Below are positions 1 through 8,185 of a stretch of DNA of 64,000 nucleotides, piece by piece. The notes beneath the pieces were generated by a model. The model was not told the DNA's origin. It searched no databases and worked only from the letters and a program-made list of their open reading frames with translations. Positions within the stretch are counted from its first letter, which is position 1. The number at the start of each line of letters is the position of its first letter. Position numbers and translations under genes: made by a program. The stretch comes from Pseudomonas sp. PSB18 (GTDB taxonomy: Bacteria; Pseudomonadota; Gammaproteobacteria; Pseudomonadales; Pseudomonadaceae): contig NZ_NOIN01000002.1 in assembly GCF_014596565.1 (NCBI RefSeq), positions 682,001 through 746,000 on the forward strand, given 5' to 3'.

Positions 1-1392
1 GGGCAGAGCAAGACCGATTTCCAGGCTATCGCCGGCAAAGGAGTCAAACAGCTGACTTTCGACCAGATCTCCCTGGAACTGGCCGGCCCGTACGCCGCCG
101 AAGATGCCGACGTGGCCTTCCGTCTGCACCAGGCCCTGCAGGAAAAACTCGCGGCGATCCCAAGCCTGGGCAAAGTGCTCAACGAGATCGAAATGCCGCT
201 GATGCCGGTGCTGGCGCGTATCGAGCGTCAGGGTGCGCTGGTAGATGCCAACCTGCTGGGCGTGCAGAGCGTCGAACTGGGTGAGAAGCTGGTGGCCTTG
301 GAGCGTGAGGCGTTTGCCATCGCTGGCGAGGAATTCAACCTCGGCTCGCCGAAGCAATTGGGTGTGATCCTGTACGAAAAGCTCGGCTTGCCGGTGCTCA
401 GCAAAACCGCCAAGGGCCAGGCATCCACGGCCGAAGCGGTGCTCGCCGAACTGGCCGAGCAGGATTACCCGCTGCCCAAGGTGCTGATGCAGTACCGCTC
501 GCTGAGCAAGCTCAAGAGTACCTACACCGATCGCCTGCCGGAGCAGATCAATAGCCGCACCGGCCGCGTCCACACCAATTATCAACAAGCCGTTGCCGCG
601 ACCGGACGACTGTCGTCCATCGATCCGAACCTGCAGAACATTCCGATCCGTACCGCCGAAGGTCGGCGGATCCGACAGGCGTTTGTGGCACCGAAAGGCT
701 ACAAACTGCTGGCGGCGGACTATTCGCAGATCGAATTGAGGATCATGGCGCACCTGGCCAAGGATGAAGGTCTGCTCCACGCGTTCCGCAATGACCTGGA
801 CGTGCACCGGGCCACTGCCGCCGAGGTATTCGGCGTCGAGCTGGAGGCCGTCAGCCATGATCAGCGCCGTAGCGCCAAGGCGATCAACTTCGGCTTGATC
901 TACGGTATGAGCGCCTTCGGTCTCGCCAAGCAGATCGGGGTCGATCGCAAGCAGTCCCAGGCCTACATCGACCGCTACTTCGCCCGCTACCCGGGTGTGC
1001 TGGAGTACATGGAGCGCACCCGTGCCCAGGCCGCCGAACAGGGTTTTGTCGAAACCATTTTCGGCCGCCGGTTGTACCTGCCGGACATCAATGCGAAGAA
1101 CCCGGCACTGCGCAAGGGGGCGGAGCGCACGGCCATCAACGCACCGATGCAAGGCACTGCGGCCGACATCATCAAGAAAGCGATGGTGGCCGTGGATCGC
1201 TGGTTGTCGACTTCAGGGCTGGATGCCCGGGTCATCCTGCAGGTGCACGACGAACTGGTGCTGGAAGTACGGGAAGACCTGGTCGAACAGGTCAGCAAGG
1301 ACATTCGCCAGCACATGAGTGCCGCCGCCACGCTGGACGTGCCGCTGCTGGTGGAAGTGGGCGTGGGCAACAACTGGGATGAAGCGCACTGA
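1..1392 (+). CDS. polA: DNA polymerase I, C-terminal part (5' end outside window)
   Basis: The reading frame is open from base 1 and gives the last 463 residues of DNA polymerase I, the repair and Okazaki-fragment polymerase. The first ~35 residues are the end of the 3'-5' exonuclease-like domain; the rest is the family A polymerase domain. All three catalytic motifs are visible: motif A (DYSQIELR, about base 718), motif B/O-helix (R-x3[10 protein letters not shown], about 871-909) and motif C (QVHDE, about 1240-1254). The product ends NNWDEAH, a natural C-terminus. The start lies left of the window. Gene order polA, small RNA, engB is the usual one in Pseudomonas and enterobacteria. Identity is very secure. 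Confidence 0.98.
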   Translation, partial: GQSKTDFQAIAGKGVKQLTFDQISLELAGPYAAEDADVAFRLHQALQEKLAAIPSLGKVLNEIEMPLMPVLARIERQGALVDANLLGVQSVELGEKLVALEREAFAIAGEEFNLGSPKQLGVILYEKLGLPVLSKTAKGQASTAEAVLAELAEQDYPLPKVLMQYRSLSKLKSTYTDRLPEQINSRTGRVHTNYQQAVAATGRLSSIDPNLQNIPIRTAEGRRIRQAFVAPKGYKLLAADYSQIELRIMAHLAKDEGLLHAFRNDLDVHRATAAEVFGVELEAVSHDQRRSAKAINFGLIYGMSAFGLAKQIGVDRKQSQAYIDRYFARYPGVLEYMERTRAQAAEQGFVETIFGRRLYLPDINAKNPALRKGAERTAINAPMQGTAADIIKKAMVAVDRWLSTSGLDARVILQVHDELVLEVREDLVEQVSKDIRQHMSAAATLDVPLLVEVGVGNNWDEAH

Positions 1393-1410
1393 GGCGTGAC
1401 GAACTTCTGG

Positions 1411-1453
1411 GGGGCTGCTTTGCAGCCCAGCGGGGATAAATCCCCTCGCCACA
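1411..1453. repeat. REP-like palindrome, family B (GTGGCGAGGGGATTTATCCCC type)
   Basis: One half-unit of the repeat that recurs at 19011-19142, 26256-26366, 50039-50080 and 57719-57762. It carries GGGGCTGCTTTGCAGCCC followed by the GGGGATAAATCCCC dyad and CTCGCCACA. It sits directly after polA and may stabilise the mRNA 3' end. Confidence 0.85.
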
Positions 1454-1518
1454 ATTGAATGTCATTGCCTGCGAGGGGCGGGTAAGAAATTTCCTAAGGG
1501 CATTTCAAAAAATAATCT

Positions 1519-1546
1519 GAACTAAACCCATGAAATGCCACTCAGA
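1519..1546 (+). promoter_or_regulatory. AlgU (sigma-22) type promoter of ersA
   Basis: GAACTA at 1519-1524 and TCAGA at 1542-1546 are separated by 17 bases. This fits the envelope-stress sigma factor AlgU/RpoE consensus (GAACTT, 16-17 bases, TCTGA-like). It predicts transcription from about 1552-1555, just before the ErsA-like sequence. Start point inferred, not measured. Confidence 0.7.
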
Positions 1547-1552
1547 GATTCT

Positions 1553-1683
1553 GAATGGCTGGTGAAGCCCTTCAATGCTCCTATGTTGTGTTAAGTGTTG
1601 GCAGATATCTGGACCCCGCCCTAGCGGTCCGGAACTTGGACCCCGAACTTCCCCCTCCCCATACGAAGTCCGGGGTTTTTTTT
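1553..1683 (+). ncRNA. ersA: ErsA small RNA (Spot 42-position sRNA)
   Basis: The polA-engB gap is where Pseudomonas encodes ErsA (and E. coli encodes Spot 42). Here an AlgU-type promoter ends at 1546 and a strong rho-independent terminator ends at 1683, giving a transcript of about 131 bases, close to the published length of about 132. The C-rich, unpaired stretch just before the terminator stem (CCCCCTCCCC at 1651-1660) is the kind of region used for pairing with target mRNAs. In P. aeruginosa ErsA is an Hfq-associated envelope-stress RNA acting on algC and oprD; the same role here is inferred. No credible protein gene lies in this gap. Exact 5' end uncertain by a few bases. Confidence 0.8.
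1641..1683 (+). terminator. Rho-independent terminator of ersA
   Basis: CCCCGAACTT at 1641-1650 pairs with AAGTCCGGGG at 1666-1675 with one mismatch, followed by eight T residues (1676-1683). It also would stop polA read-through before the convergent engB. Confidence 0.85.
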
Positions 1684-1697
1684 GCCTGCGATTCGGC

Positions 1698-2339
1698 TTA
1701 TTCGGCCTCTTCGCTGCCCTTGTCCGCGAGCTCCATCCAATCGGCCAGCACGGTATAGGCTTCTTCCAGGCCCATGCGCTTGGGTGCCGAGAACAGCTGG
1801 ATGGTGATTGCATCGCCCCAGCCTTTGCGAATCTCCGACTGCACTTTGAGCAGCGTGTTCTTGGCCGCACCGTAGGTGAGCTTGTCCGCTTTGGTCAGCA
1901 GGATGTGCATGGGCATGCCGCTGGCGACCGCCCAGTCGAGCATCAGCGTGTCGAAGTCGGTCATCGGATGGCGGATGTCCATCATCAGAATCAAACCCTT
2001 CAAACTCTCGCGGCTGCCCAGGTAGGCTTCCAGGTGACGCTGCCAGTGTTGCTTGAGCGGAATCGGCACCTTGGCGTAACCGTAGCCGGGCAGGTCGACC
2101 AAACGGCGTTCATCGTCTAGCTTGAAGAAGTTCAACAGCTGCGTGCGACCCGGGGTTTTCGAGGTGCGTGCCAGGCTTGCATGGGTCAAGGTGTTCAGTG
2201 CGCTGGATTTGCCGGCGTTGGAACGCCCGGCAAACGCCACTTCGTAGCCTTCGTCGTCGGGGCATTGATCGACTTTGGCGGCGCTGAGCATGAAGGTGGA
2301 CTGTTGGCACAGGCCAAGGATGGGGTTCTTCAGTTGCAT
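1698..2339 (-). CDS. engB: Ribosome biogenesis GTP-binding protein EngB/YihA/YsxC
   Basis: 213-residue TrmE-Era-EngA-EngB GTPase needed for late assembly of the large ribosomal subunit. Visible G motifs: G1/P-loop [10 protein letters not shown]2 region SKTPGRT, G3 DLPGYG, G4 LTKAD. The frame is open 42 codons further upstream, but the start at MQLKNPILG (2339) gives the usual family length and is preceded by GGAAA; the extra N-terminus has no family counterpart. It is convergent with polA/ersA and divergent from the cytochrome genes. The C-terminal tail is acidic (DKGSEEAE), as in other Pseudomonas EngB. Confidence 0.96.
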   Translation of the reverse strand: MQLKNPILGLCQQSTFMLSAAKVDQCPDDEGYEVAFAGRSNAGKSSALNTLTHASLARTSKTPGRTQLLNFFKLDDERRLVDLPGYGYAKVPIPLKQHWQRHLEAYLGSRESLKGLILMMDIRHPMTDFDTLMLDWAVASGMPMHILLTKADKLTYGAAKNTLLKVQSEIRKGWGDAITIQLFSAPKRMGLEEAYTVLADWMELADKGSEEAE

Positions 2340-2390
2340 GGGATTTCCGATGTGGGCGGCGTCGGGAATGGACGCGGCAAGCTGTGTCGT

Positions 2391-2418
2391 TTCCGTTTCA
2401 GTGACGCCAGTATATAAT
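2391..2418 (+). promoter_or_regulatory. Possible sigma-70 promoter for the cytochrome genes
   Basis: A perfect TATAAT lies at 2413-2418, 113 bases before the first cytochrome gene. The -35 candidate (TTCCGT at 2391-2396) is poor. Placement is inference from the -10 box only. Confidence 0.4.
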
Positions 2419-2530
2419 GCCGCAGATTTTGTGTGCGCTTTGTCCCAGCGAAGGATGAGGCTCACGAGAGCGATCGACCTAAATTGCGCATCAGAACGCA
2501 GCTTGCTCTCAACCCTGAAAAGGTCGTTTT

Positions 2531-2821
2531 ATGACGAAATGGCTGCTAGCTGCCGGTGTCCTGATACCGCTTTACAGCGCTCAGGCTACACAGGATCCGG
2601 AAGCTGTGTACAACCGTGTTTGTGGTGCCTGTCATTCCGGCCAACTCCCAACGGCGCCCCGCAAGGGCGATCAGGAAGCTTGGACGCCGAGGTTGGCGAA
2701 AGGTATGGGGACGCTGGTGCAACACGTGACCCAGGGTTTCAAGGCGATGCCGCCGCGTGGTTTGTGCATGGACTGCAGTGCCGAGGATTACCAAGCCATC
2801 ATCCAGTGGATGAGCGAGTGA
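2531..2821 (+). CDS. Cytochrome c5-type monohaem protein
   Basis: 96-residue exported c-type cytochrome. A short hydrophobic leader (about residues 1-19, ending near AQA) precedes one haem-binding CGACH motif. The AMPPRG segment supplies the likely methionine ligand, and a CMDC pair near the C-terminus corresponds to the disulfide typical of the cytochrome c5 family. It is followed after 46 bases by the dihaem cytochrome c4 gene, so the two probably form a periplasmic electron-carrier pair that can feed terminal oxidases such as the one at 57.8-64 kb. Specific partner unknown. Confidence 0.9.
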   Translation: MTKWLLAAGVLIPLYSAQATQDPEAVYNRVCGACHSGQLPTAPRKGDQEAWTPRLAKGMGTLVQHVTQGFKAMPPRGLCMDCSAEDYQAIIQWMSE

Positions 2822-2867
2822 ACCCGGTCCATAACTCTTTAACCCTTAGCCGTAGTTGGATTAGCTG

Positions 2868-3479
2868 ATGAACAAACTGATCGTGAGTCTGCTGTTGACC
2901 TTGGGGATATCCGGCGTAGCCCACGCCGCTGGCGATGCCGCCGCCGGCCAGGCGAAAGCCGCCGTATGCGGGGCCTGCCATGGGCCGGATGGCAACAGCG
3001 CAGCGCCAAACTTTCCGAAACTGGCGGGGCAGGGCGAACGCTACCTGACCAAGCAATTGCACGACATCAAGTCGGGCAAGCGCACCGTTCTGGAAATGAC
3101 TGGCCTGCTGACCAACCTGAGCGATCAGGACCTATCGGACATCGCGGCCTATTTCGCTAGCCAGAAAGGCAGCGTCGGCGCCGCCGACGAGAAACTCGTG
3201 GCACGCGGTGAGAAGCTGTTCCGTGGCGGTGACCTGGACAAAGGCCTGCCGGCCTGCACCGGTTGCCATTCGCCGAACGGTGCCGGCAACGCCGCTGCCG
3301 GCTTCCCGCACTTGGGCGGCCAGCATGCCCAGTACGTGGCCAAGCAACTGACCGATTTCCGCAAGGAAGAAGGCGGTCGTGCCAACGACGGCGACGCCAT
3401 GACCATGCGCACCATCGCTCGCAAGTTGAGCGACGAAGACATCGCCGCCGTCTCCAGCTACATCCAGGGCCTGCACTAA
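2868..3479 (+). CDS. cc4: Cytochrome c4 (dihaem)
   Basis: 203 residues. A signal peptide (MNKLIVSLLLTLGISGVAHA, residues 1-20) is followed by two homologous cytochrome c domains. The first has CGACHGPDG (about residue 34) and the second CTGCHSPNG (about residue 130), each with a downstream methionine region (ALEMTG-like and DAMTMR). This is the standard cytochrome c4 plan: a membrane-associated periplasmic electron carrier. Located between a c5-type cytochrome and dsbA as in P. aeruginosa. A strong terminator follows at 3557. Confidence 0.95.
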   Translation: MNKLIVSLLLTLGISGVAHAAGDAAAGQAKAAVCGACHGPDGNSAAPNFPKLAGQGERYLTKQLHDIKSGKRTVLEMTGLLTNLSDQDLSDIAAYFASQKGSVGAADEKLVARGEKLFRGGDLDKGLPACTGCHSPNGAGNAAAGFPHLGGQHAQYVAKQLTDFRKEEGGRANDGDAMTMRTIARKLSDEDIAAVSSYIQGLH

Positions 3480-3556
3480 GGTCTTTGAGCGACGTTGCGA
3501 GGGGTGTACACCGCTTGTAACGTTAACGCTCGATTAATCTGTCGATGCAAGCATCA

Positions 3557-3583
3557 AAAGGGTGGCTTTGGCCGCCCTTTTTT
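3557..3583 (+). terminator. Rho-independent terminator after cc4
   Basis: AAGGGTGGC (3558-3566) pairs with GCCGCCCTT (3571-3579) around a TTTG loop, with one G-T pair, and runs into TTTTTT. It closes the cytochrome c5-c4 unit before dsbA. Confidence 0.88.
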
Positions 3584-3675
3584 GTGGCCGCTGCCGTTAC
3601 ACTAAGAACTTGAACCCGTCATGGTCTGTCTGAAGACACACCTCGCGAGGTCCCCTATTTGTCCAGGAGTAAAGC

Positions 3676-4320
3676 ATGCGTAATCTGATCATCAGCGCCG
3701 CGCTCGTCGCCGCCAGCCTGTTCGGCATCGGCGCTCAAGCCAACGCCGAGGAGTCGAAGGCCCCTTACGTCGAATTGAGCAACCCGGTTCCGGTAGCCGC
3801 ACCCGGCAAGATCGAAGTGGTGGAGCTGTTCTGGTATGGCTGCCCGCATTGCTACGCTTTCGAGCCGGTGATCAATCCATGGGTTGATAAGCTGCCTTCG
3901 GACGTGAACTTCGTCCGCATCCCTGCCATGTTCGGCGGCCCATGGGATGCCCACGGCCAGATGTTCCTGACCCTCGAGGCCATGGGTGTCGAGCACAAGG
4001 TTCACGCGGCGGTATTCAACGCCATCCAGAAAGAACATAAGAAGCTGACCGACAAAAATGACATGGCAGACTTCCTGGCAACCCAGGGCGTAGACAAGGA
4101 GAAATTCCTGGCAACCTTCGACTCCTTCGCCGTGAAGGGCCAAATCGTCAAAGCCAAGGAGCTGGCGAAGAAGTACGAGATCACCGGCGTGCCGACCATG
4201 ATCGTCAACGGCAAATACCGCTTTGACATCGGCTCTGCCGGCGGCGCAGACCAAGCCTTGCAATTGGCCGACAAGCTGATCGCCAAAGAGCGAGCGACGA
4301 CCAAGGCTGTTGCCAACTAA
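3676..4320 (+). CDS. dsbA: Thiol:disulfide interchange protein DsbA
   Basis: 214-residue periplasmic oxidase that introduces disulfides into exported proteins. Signal peptide residues 1-24 (ending GAQANA). Thioredoxin fold with the catalytic CPHC motif in FWYGCPHCYAF (about residues 53-63) and the cis-proline loop TGVPTM (about residues 172-177). Length and motifs are normal for Pseudomonas DsbA. RBS GGAG lies at 3664-3667. The next gene starts 14 bases after the stop, so co-transcription with the EEP-fold gene and dgcH is possible. Confidence 0.96.
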   Translation: MRNLIISAALVAASLFGIGAQANAEESKAPYVELSNPVPVAAPGKIEVVELFWYGCPHCYAFEPVINPWVDKLPSDVNFVRIPAMFGGPWDAHGQMFLTLEAMGVEHKVHAAVFNAIQKEHKKLTDKNDMADFLATQGVDKEKFLATFDSFAVKGQIVKAKELAKKYEITGVPTMIVNGKYRFDIGSAGGADQALQLADKLIAKERATTKAVAN

Positions 4321-4334
4321 GCGCCGCCCTCGTC

Positions 4335-5213
4335 ATGGCTCGCTGGAGCTCCGAACGCATCGTTGGCCTGCATGAGCCGCGGGTCAACGAGCATCATGTC
4401 GCGTCCACGGGCCTGCCCGCCGACAGTCGTTTGCGGCTGCTCAGCTTCAACATCCAGGTGGGCATCAGCACCGAACGCTACCGACATTACCTGACCCGGG
4501 GTTGGCAACATCTGCTGCCCCACACCGGGCGTGCCGGTAACCTGCAGAAAATCGGCGACCTACTGAAGGATTTCGACCTGGTGGCCTTGCAGGAGGCCGA
4601 TGGCGGGAGCCTGAGGTCAGGCTACGTCAACCAGGTGGAGCACCTGGCCCAACTGGGTGCGTTTCCCTACTGGTATCAGCAACTCAATCGCAACCTCGGC
4701 CGTCTCGCCCAGCACAGCAATGGTGTGTTGAGTCGCCTGCGGCCCTGGGCGATCGAAGACCACCCGCTGCCGGGTCCGAAGGGGCGCGGAGCGATCCTGG
4801 TGCGCTTCGGCGAAGGGCCGGAGGCCTTGGTCGTGGTCATGATGCACCTGGCCCTCGGGGCGCGTACCCGAACGATGCAACTGGCCTATATCCGTGAGTT
4901 GATCGGTGGGTATAAACACCAGGTGTTGATGGGCGACATGAACACCCATGCCAACGACCTGTTGCAGACGTCGCCCCTGCGCGACCTCGGCCTGCTCGCG
5001 CCGCAACTCGAAGCGACATTCCCCAGCTGGCGCCCCCAGCGCTGCCTGGACCATATTCTGCTGAGTCCGACCCTGACCCTTGAGCGTGTCGAGGTCCTGG
5101 CCCAGCCCATTTCCGATCACCTGCCGGTTGCAGTCGAAATTCGTCTACCGGGTTCGCTCACGGCTGACGCATTTCCTGCGCTGAGTGCTGCCCCTTGTGG
5201 ACCCGATGAATGA
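4335..5213 (+). CDS. Endonuclease/exonuclease/phosphatase (EEP) family protein
   Basis: 292 residues of EEP fold. The family metal-binding blocks are visible: LRLLSFNIQVG (N-terminal Asn), LVALQEADG (catalytic Glu), LMGDMNTHAND (Asp/Asn pair) and the C-terminal SDHLPVAVEI (Asp-His). No signal peptide or membrane segment is evident, so it is probably cytoplasmic. The stop overlaps the start of dgcH (ATGA at 5210-5213), which implies translational coupling. The family includes DNases, sphingomyelinase-like and inositol phosphatases; the substrate cannot be assigned. Corresponds in position to the gene between dsbA and dgcH in P. aeruginosa. Confidence 0.88.
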   Translation: MARWSSERIVGLHEPRVNEHHVASTGLPADSRLRLLSFNIQVGISTERYRHYLTRGWQHLLPHTGRAGNLQKIGDLLKDFDLVALQEADGGSLRSGYVNQVEHLAQLGAFPYWYQQLNRNLGRLAQHSNGVLSRLRPWAIEDHPLPGPKGRGAILVRFGEGPEALVVVMMHLALGARTRTMQLAYIRELIGGYKHQVLMGDMNTHANDLLQTSPLRDLGLLAPQLEATFPSWRPQRCLDHILLSPTLTLERVEVLAQPISDHLPVAVEIRLPGSLTADAFPALSAAPCGPDE

Positions 5214-7225
5214 GCGACGACGCCGAACGCTGGAGAGAGAAGTACCTCAAGAGCATTGAACAGCAGGAAAAGCTCGAGCGCCGCTGGGATGCCCGGCTCG
5301 ACTTGCTGCGTCGTGGCCTGGTGCGCAGTACCCTGGCCGCCGAGGGCACGGACCGGGCCGTTGATCAATGCATGAAAGAGATGCGCGAGGTGGTGCGCAC
5401 CGATGACATGGACGCCGCCCTCGCCGCACTTTTGCCACGCCTGGAAAAAGCCGTGCTGGATTCCGAGCAGCGCCGCGAGACCCGGGCCGAACAAATGAGC
5501 ACCGCATTGACGGCGTTGGTCGCTCAGCTACAGACCCTGCCGCTGCCGAAAGAAGTGCGTCGGTCGCTGAAAAAGTTTGCCAAGCACCTGGAGGCGCGAG
5601 TCGACCAGGCCCGTGAAGTTCCCCTGTTGCTCAGCGAGTTGAGCGGCTTGCAAGGCAAGGCGCTGAGTGCATTGGAGATGCCTGCCGAAGCGAGTCGTCC
5701 CGGCCTGCTGCAACGGCTGTTTGGTGGTCATGGTCACGAAGAGACGGCCCCTCAGTCACAGGCCCCCGTTCCGGACAACGTTGCTCTGGTGCCACCGACC
5801 GAAGCGCCACCGCCAGTGCCGACGTCCCTTTCCGCCCTCGTCATGCCGACGGTGGAGCAGGCCCGGCCCATCGATGAAGCCCCTGAACCGGTTGCCTTCA
5901 TTCCGCCGATGGTCGACCCCGTTCCGAAGCCTGCCACCGACATTGCCCCGCCGGCCCTCGAACCGGAGCAAGCCACCGGTCCAGTACCGACTGCCGCGGA
6001 GCCTGCGATTGCCGCCGCGCTGGAGAATCCCGACGAGCTGGTGCCCGAGGCGCCATCTCCCGTGCCGGAGGAAGCTCGGTCCCCTGATACAAAAGCTGAT
6101 GAGCCTTCGACTACCGTCGAGCCACTGTCCGTCGATCCGGATGAGGCCCATTACGCCCTGCCCGACTCTCCGGAACCTTCCTACAGTTCGGTGGCAAAGC
6201 ACATCGAAGACACCCTGCTGGGCCTGCTGGGTGACCTGACCTTGCCCGAGCGTCATCGCCCTCAAGCCGAGGCCATGGGTGAACGCCTTAGAAATGGTTT
6301 GAATTGGTACGAACTACTGCCGATTCTCGACGATTTCGCGACGCTCATGCTGGCCATCACCGACAGTGGCCAGCTTGAGTTCGAAGCGTATCTGCAACGT
6401 CTCAATGATCGGTTGGAGTCGTTCCAGAGCAGCTTGCGCGCGGCCAGTGAAGGCCACGCAGACAATCTCTCGGCCTCCAGGGAAATGGACACCCAGATCC
6501 GCGAGCAAGTCGATGGTCTGCAAAGCAGCATGCAGGAAGCCGACGATCTGGAAGGACTCAAGCAGGTCCTGGAGAACCATCTGGAAGGCCTGCTCGGTAC
6601 GATGGACCAGCACCAGAAGCAGCGTGACCAGCGCGAGCAGGAGGTTTCCAGCCGCCTCAAGAGCCTGGCCGAGCGCGTCGCGGTGATGGAGCAGGAAGCC
6701 CAGGTCGTGCGTGAGAACCTTGAGGAGCAGCGACAAAAGGCACTGATTGACCCGCTCACCGGGTTGCCCAACCGCGCTGCCTGGACCGAGCGGCTTGAAC
6801 ACGAGGTCACCCAGTGGCAGCGACACGGCAACAGCTTGCTGCTGGCGATGCTCGACCTCGATCACTTCAAGCGGATCAACGACAACTACGGTCACCTGGC
6901 CGGTGATCGGGTGTTGAAAATCATCGCCACCGTGTTGCGCAAACGTCTACGGGGCAGCGACTTCATCGCTCGCTTTGGTGGCGAGGAGTTTGTCCTGCTG
7001 GTGCCCGATACGCCCCTGGCGTCGGGTGCCAAACTGGCTGAGGGCCTGCGGGCAGCCATCGAAGCTTGTCCATTTCACTTCAAGGGCGAGCCGGTGACGA
7101 TTACCGTGTCCGTGGGCATGACTGCATTCAAAGCGGGCGAACACAGCGATCTAGTGCTCAAAAGAGCCGATCAGGCGCTATATCGGGCGAAATCTGCCGG
7201 GCGTAACCGAGTGGAGCTGGGCTGA
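5210..7225 (+). CDS. dgcH: Diguanylate cyclase DgcH
   Basis: 671-residue GGDEF protein that makes c-di-GMP. The N-terminal ~170 residues are charged and helical, followed by a long Pro/Ala/Glu-rich linker (about residues 180-315), a second helical region with predicted coiled coil (about 385-515), and the GGDEF domain (about 515-671). The active site is GGEEF at residues 590-594, and an RxxD inhibitory site (RGSD, 581-584) sits five residues before it, so product feedback is expected. No transmembrane segment is visible. Length and position match P. aeruginosa DgcH. Translation is coupled to the upstream EEP gene by a 4-base overlap. Confidence 0.92.
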   Translation: MSDDAERWREKYLKSIEQQEKLERRWDARLDLLRRGLVRSTLAAEGTDRAVDQCMKEMREVVRTDDMDAALAALLPRLEKAVLDSEQRRETRAEQMSTALTALVAQLQTLPLPKEVRRSLKKFAKHLEARVDQAREVPLLLSELSGLQGKALSALEMPAEASRPGLLQRLFGGHGHEETAPQSQAPVPDNVALVPPTEAPPPVPTSLSALVMPTVEQARPIDEAPEPVAFIPPMVDPVPKPATDIAPPALEPEQATGPVPTAAEPAIAAALENPDELVPEAPSPVPEEARSPDTKADEPSTTVEPLSVDPDEAHYALPDSPEPSYSSVAKHIEDTLLGLLGDLTLPERHRPQAEAMGERLRNGLNWYELLPILDDFATLMLAITDSGQLEFEAYLQRLNDRLESFQSSLRAASEGHADNLSASREMDTQIREQVDGLQSSMQEADDLEGLKQVLENHLEGLLGTMDQHQKQRDQREQEVSSRLKSLAERVAVMEQEAQVVRENLEEQRQKALIDPLTGLPNRAAWTERLEHEVTQWQRHGNSLLLAMLDLDHFKRINDNYGHLAGDRVLKIIATVLRKRLRGSDFIARFGGEEFVLLVPDTPLASGAKLAEGLRAAIEACPFHFKGEPVTITVSVGMTAFKAGEHSDLVLKRADQALYRAKSAGRNRVELG

Positions 7226-7329
7226 GGTCAATTGTTCCATTTTGTTTAATATCGGAAGGCAAGCCGGATCCTTGCACAGCGATACGTTACACTGTTGCAT
7301 TATTCGTCATCCGTAGACGCATGTGCGCC

Positions 7330-8109
7330 ATGAAAATTGTCTCGATCATTGTCTTTTTACTGACCCTGGCCGGTTGTGCCAGCGGTCCTCGGCTTGATAC
7401 CAGCCACCCGTCGGTGAACCATGACAGCCGTATCCAGTTCGTCGTGGTGCATTACACCTCGGCTTCCCTGGAGCGGTCCCTCGCGCTGCTGACCCATGGC
7501 GAGGTCAGCGCCCATTACCTGATTGGCGACGACAAGGACGCGACCATCTATAAGCTGGTAGATGAAAGCCGGCGCGCCTGGCATGCCGGGGAAAGCGAAT
7601 GGCAGGGGCGGACCTGGCTCAACTCCAGCTCCATCGGCATCGAGATCGTCAATCCGGGCTACGTCGACAGCCCCACTGGGCGTCTCTGGTACCCCTATAG
7701 CGAAGCCCAGGTCCAATCCTTGATCACGTTGCTCAAGGACATCACCCGGCGCAACGCGATCAACCCGGTCAACATCATCGGCCACAGTGACATCGCCCCC
7801 CTGCGCAAGCTTGATCCGGGGCCGTTGTTCCCTTGGAAGCGCCTGGCAGAGGCAGGCCTGGGCGTCTGGCCGGACGAACAGGCCGTGGCGCGCCAGCAGG
7901 CGTTCTTCCTGACGCAACTGCCGAGTGCCACCTGGTTCCAGACCGAGTTGGCCGGCCTCGGCTACCCGACGCCCCGCACCGGCGAATGGGACGTGGCGAC
8001 CCGCCATGTGCTGGCTGCCTTCCAGATGCGTTATCGACCGACCCGGTTCGACGGTACGCCGGACGCGCAAAGTGCGGCGATCCTGCAGGTACTTAACCAG
8101 ACAAAATAA
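7330..8109 (+). CDS. ampDh2: N-acetylmuramoyl-L-alanine amidase, lipoprotein AmpDh2
   Basis: 259 residues from the second ATG (7330), which places the lipobox LAGC at residues 13-16; the ATG at 7321 would add MCA only. The amidase_2 domain shows the zinc ligands in VVVHYT and in GHSDIAPLRKLDPGP (His and Asp, with the catalytic Lys). A C-terminal ~60-residue peptidoglycan-binding-like domain follows. The family cuts the bond between muramic acid and the stem peptide in peptidoglycan turnover; AmpDh2 is an outer-membrane lipoprotein. Position between dgcH and kinB/algB matches P. aeruginosa. Confidence 0.92.
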   Translation: MKIVSIIVFLLTLAGCASGPRLDTSHPSVNHDSRIQFVVVHYTSASLERSLALLTHGEVSAHYLIGDDKDATIYKLVDESRRAWHAGESEWQGRTWLNSSSIGIEIVNPGYVDSPTGRLWYPYSEAQVQSLITLLKDITRRNAINPVNIIGHSDIAPLRKLDPGPLFPWKRLAEAGLGVWPDEQAVARQQAFFLTQLPSATWFQTELAGLGYPTPRTGEWDVATRHVLAAFQMRYRPTRFDGTPDAQSAAILQVLNQTK

Positions 8110-8185
8110 TGACGCCTGTCCGACGATAAAGGCTAAATCCAAATCAGCGGCTATAACTCATTGGTAACTTTCGGATTATCAATTG

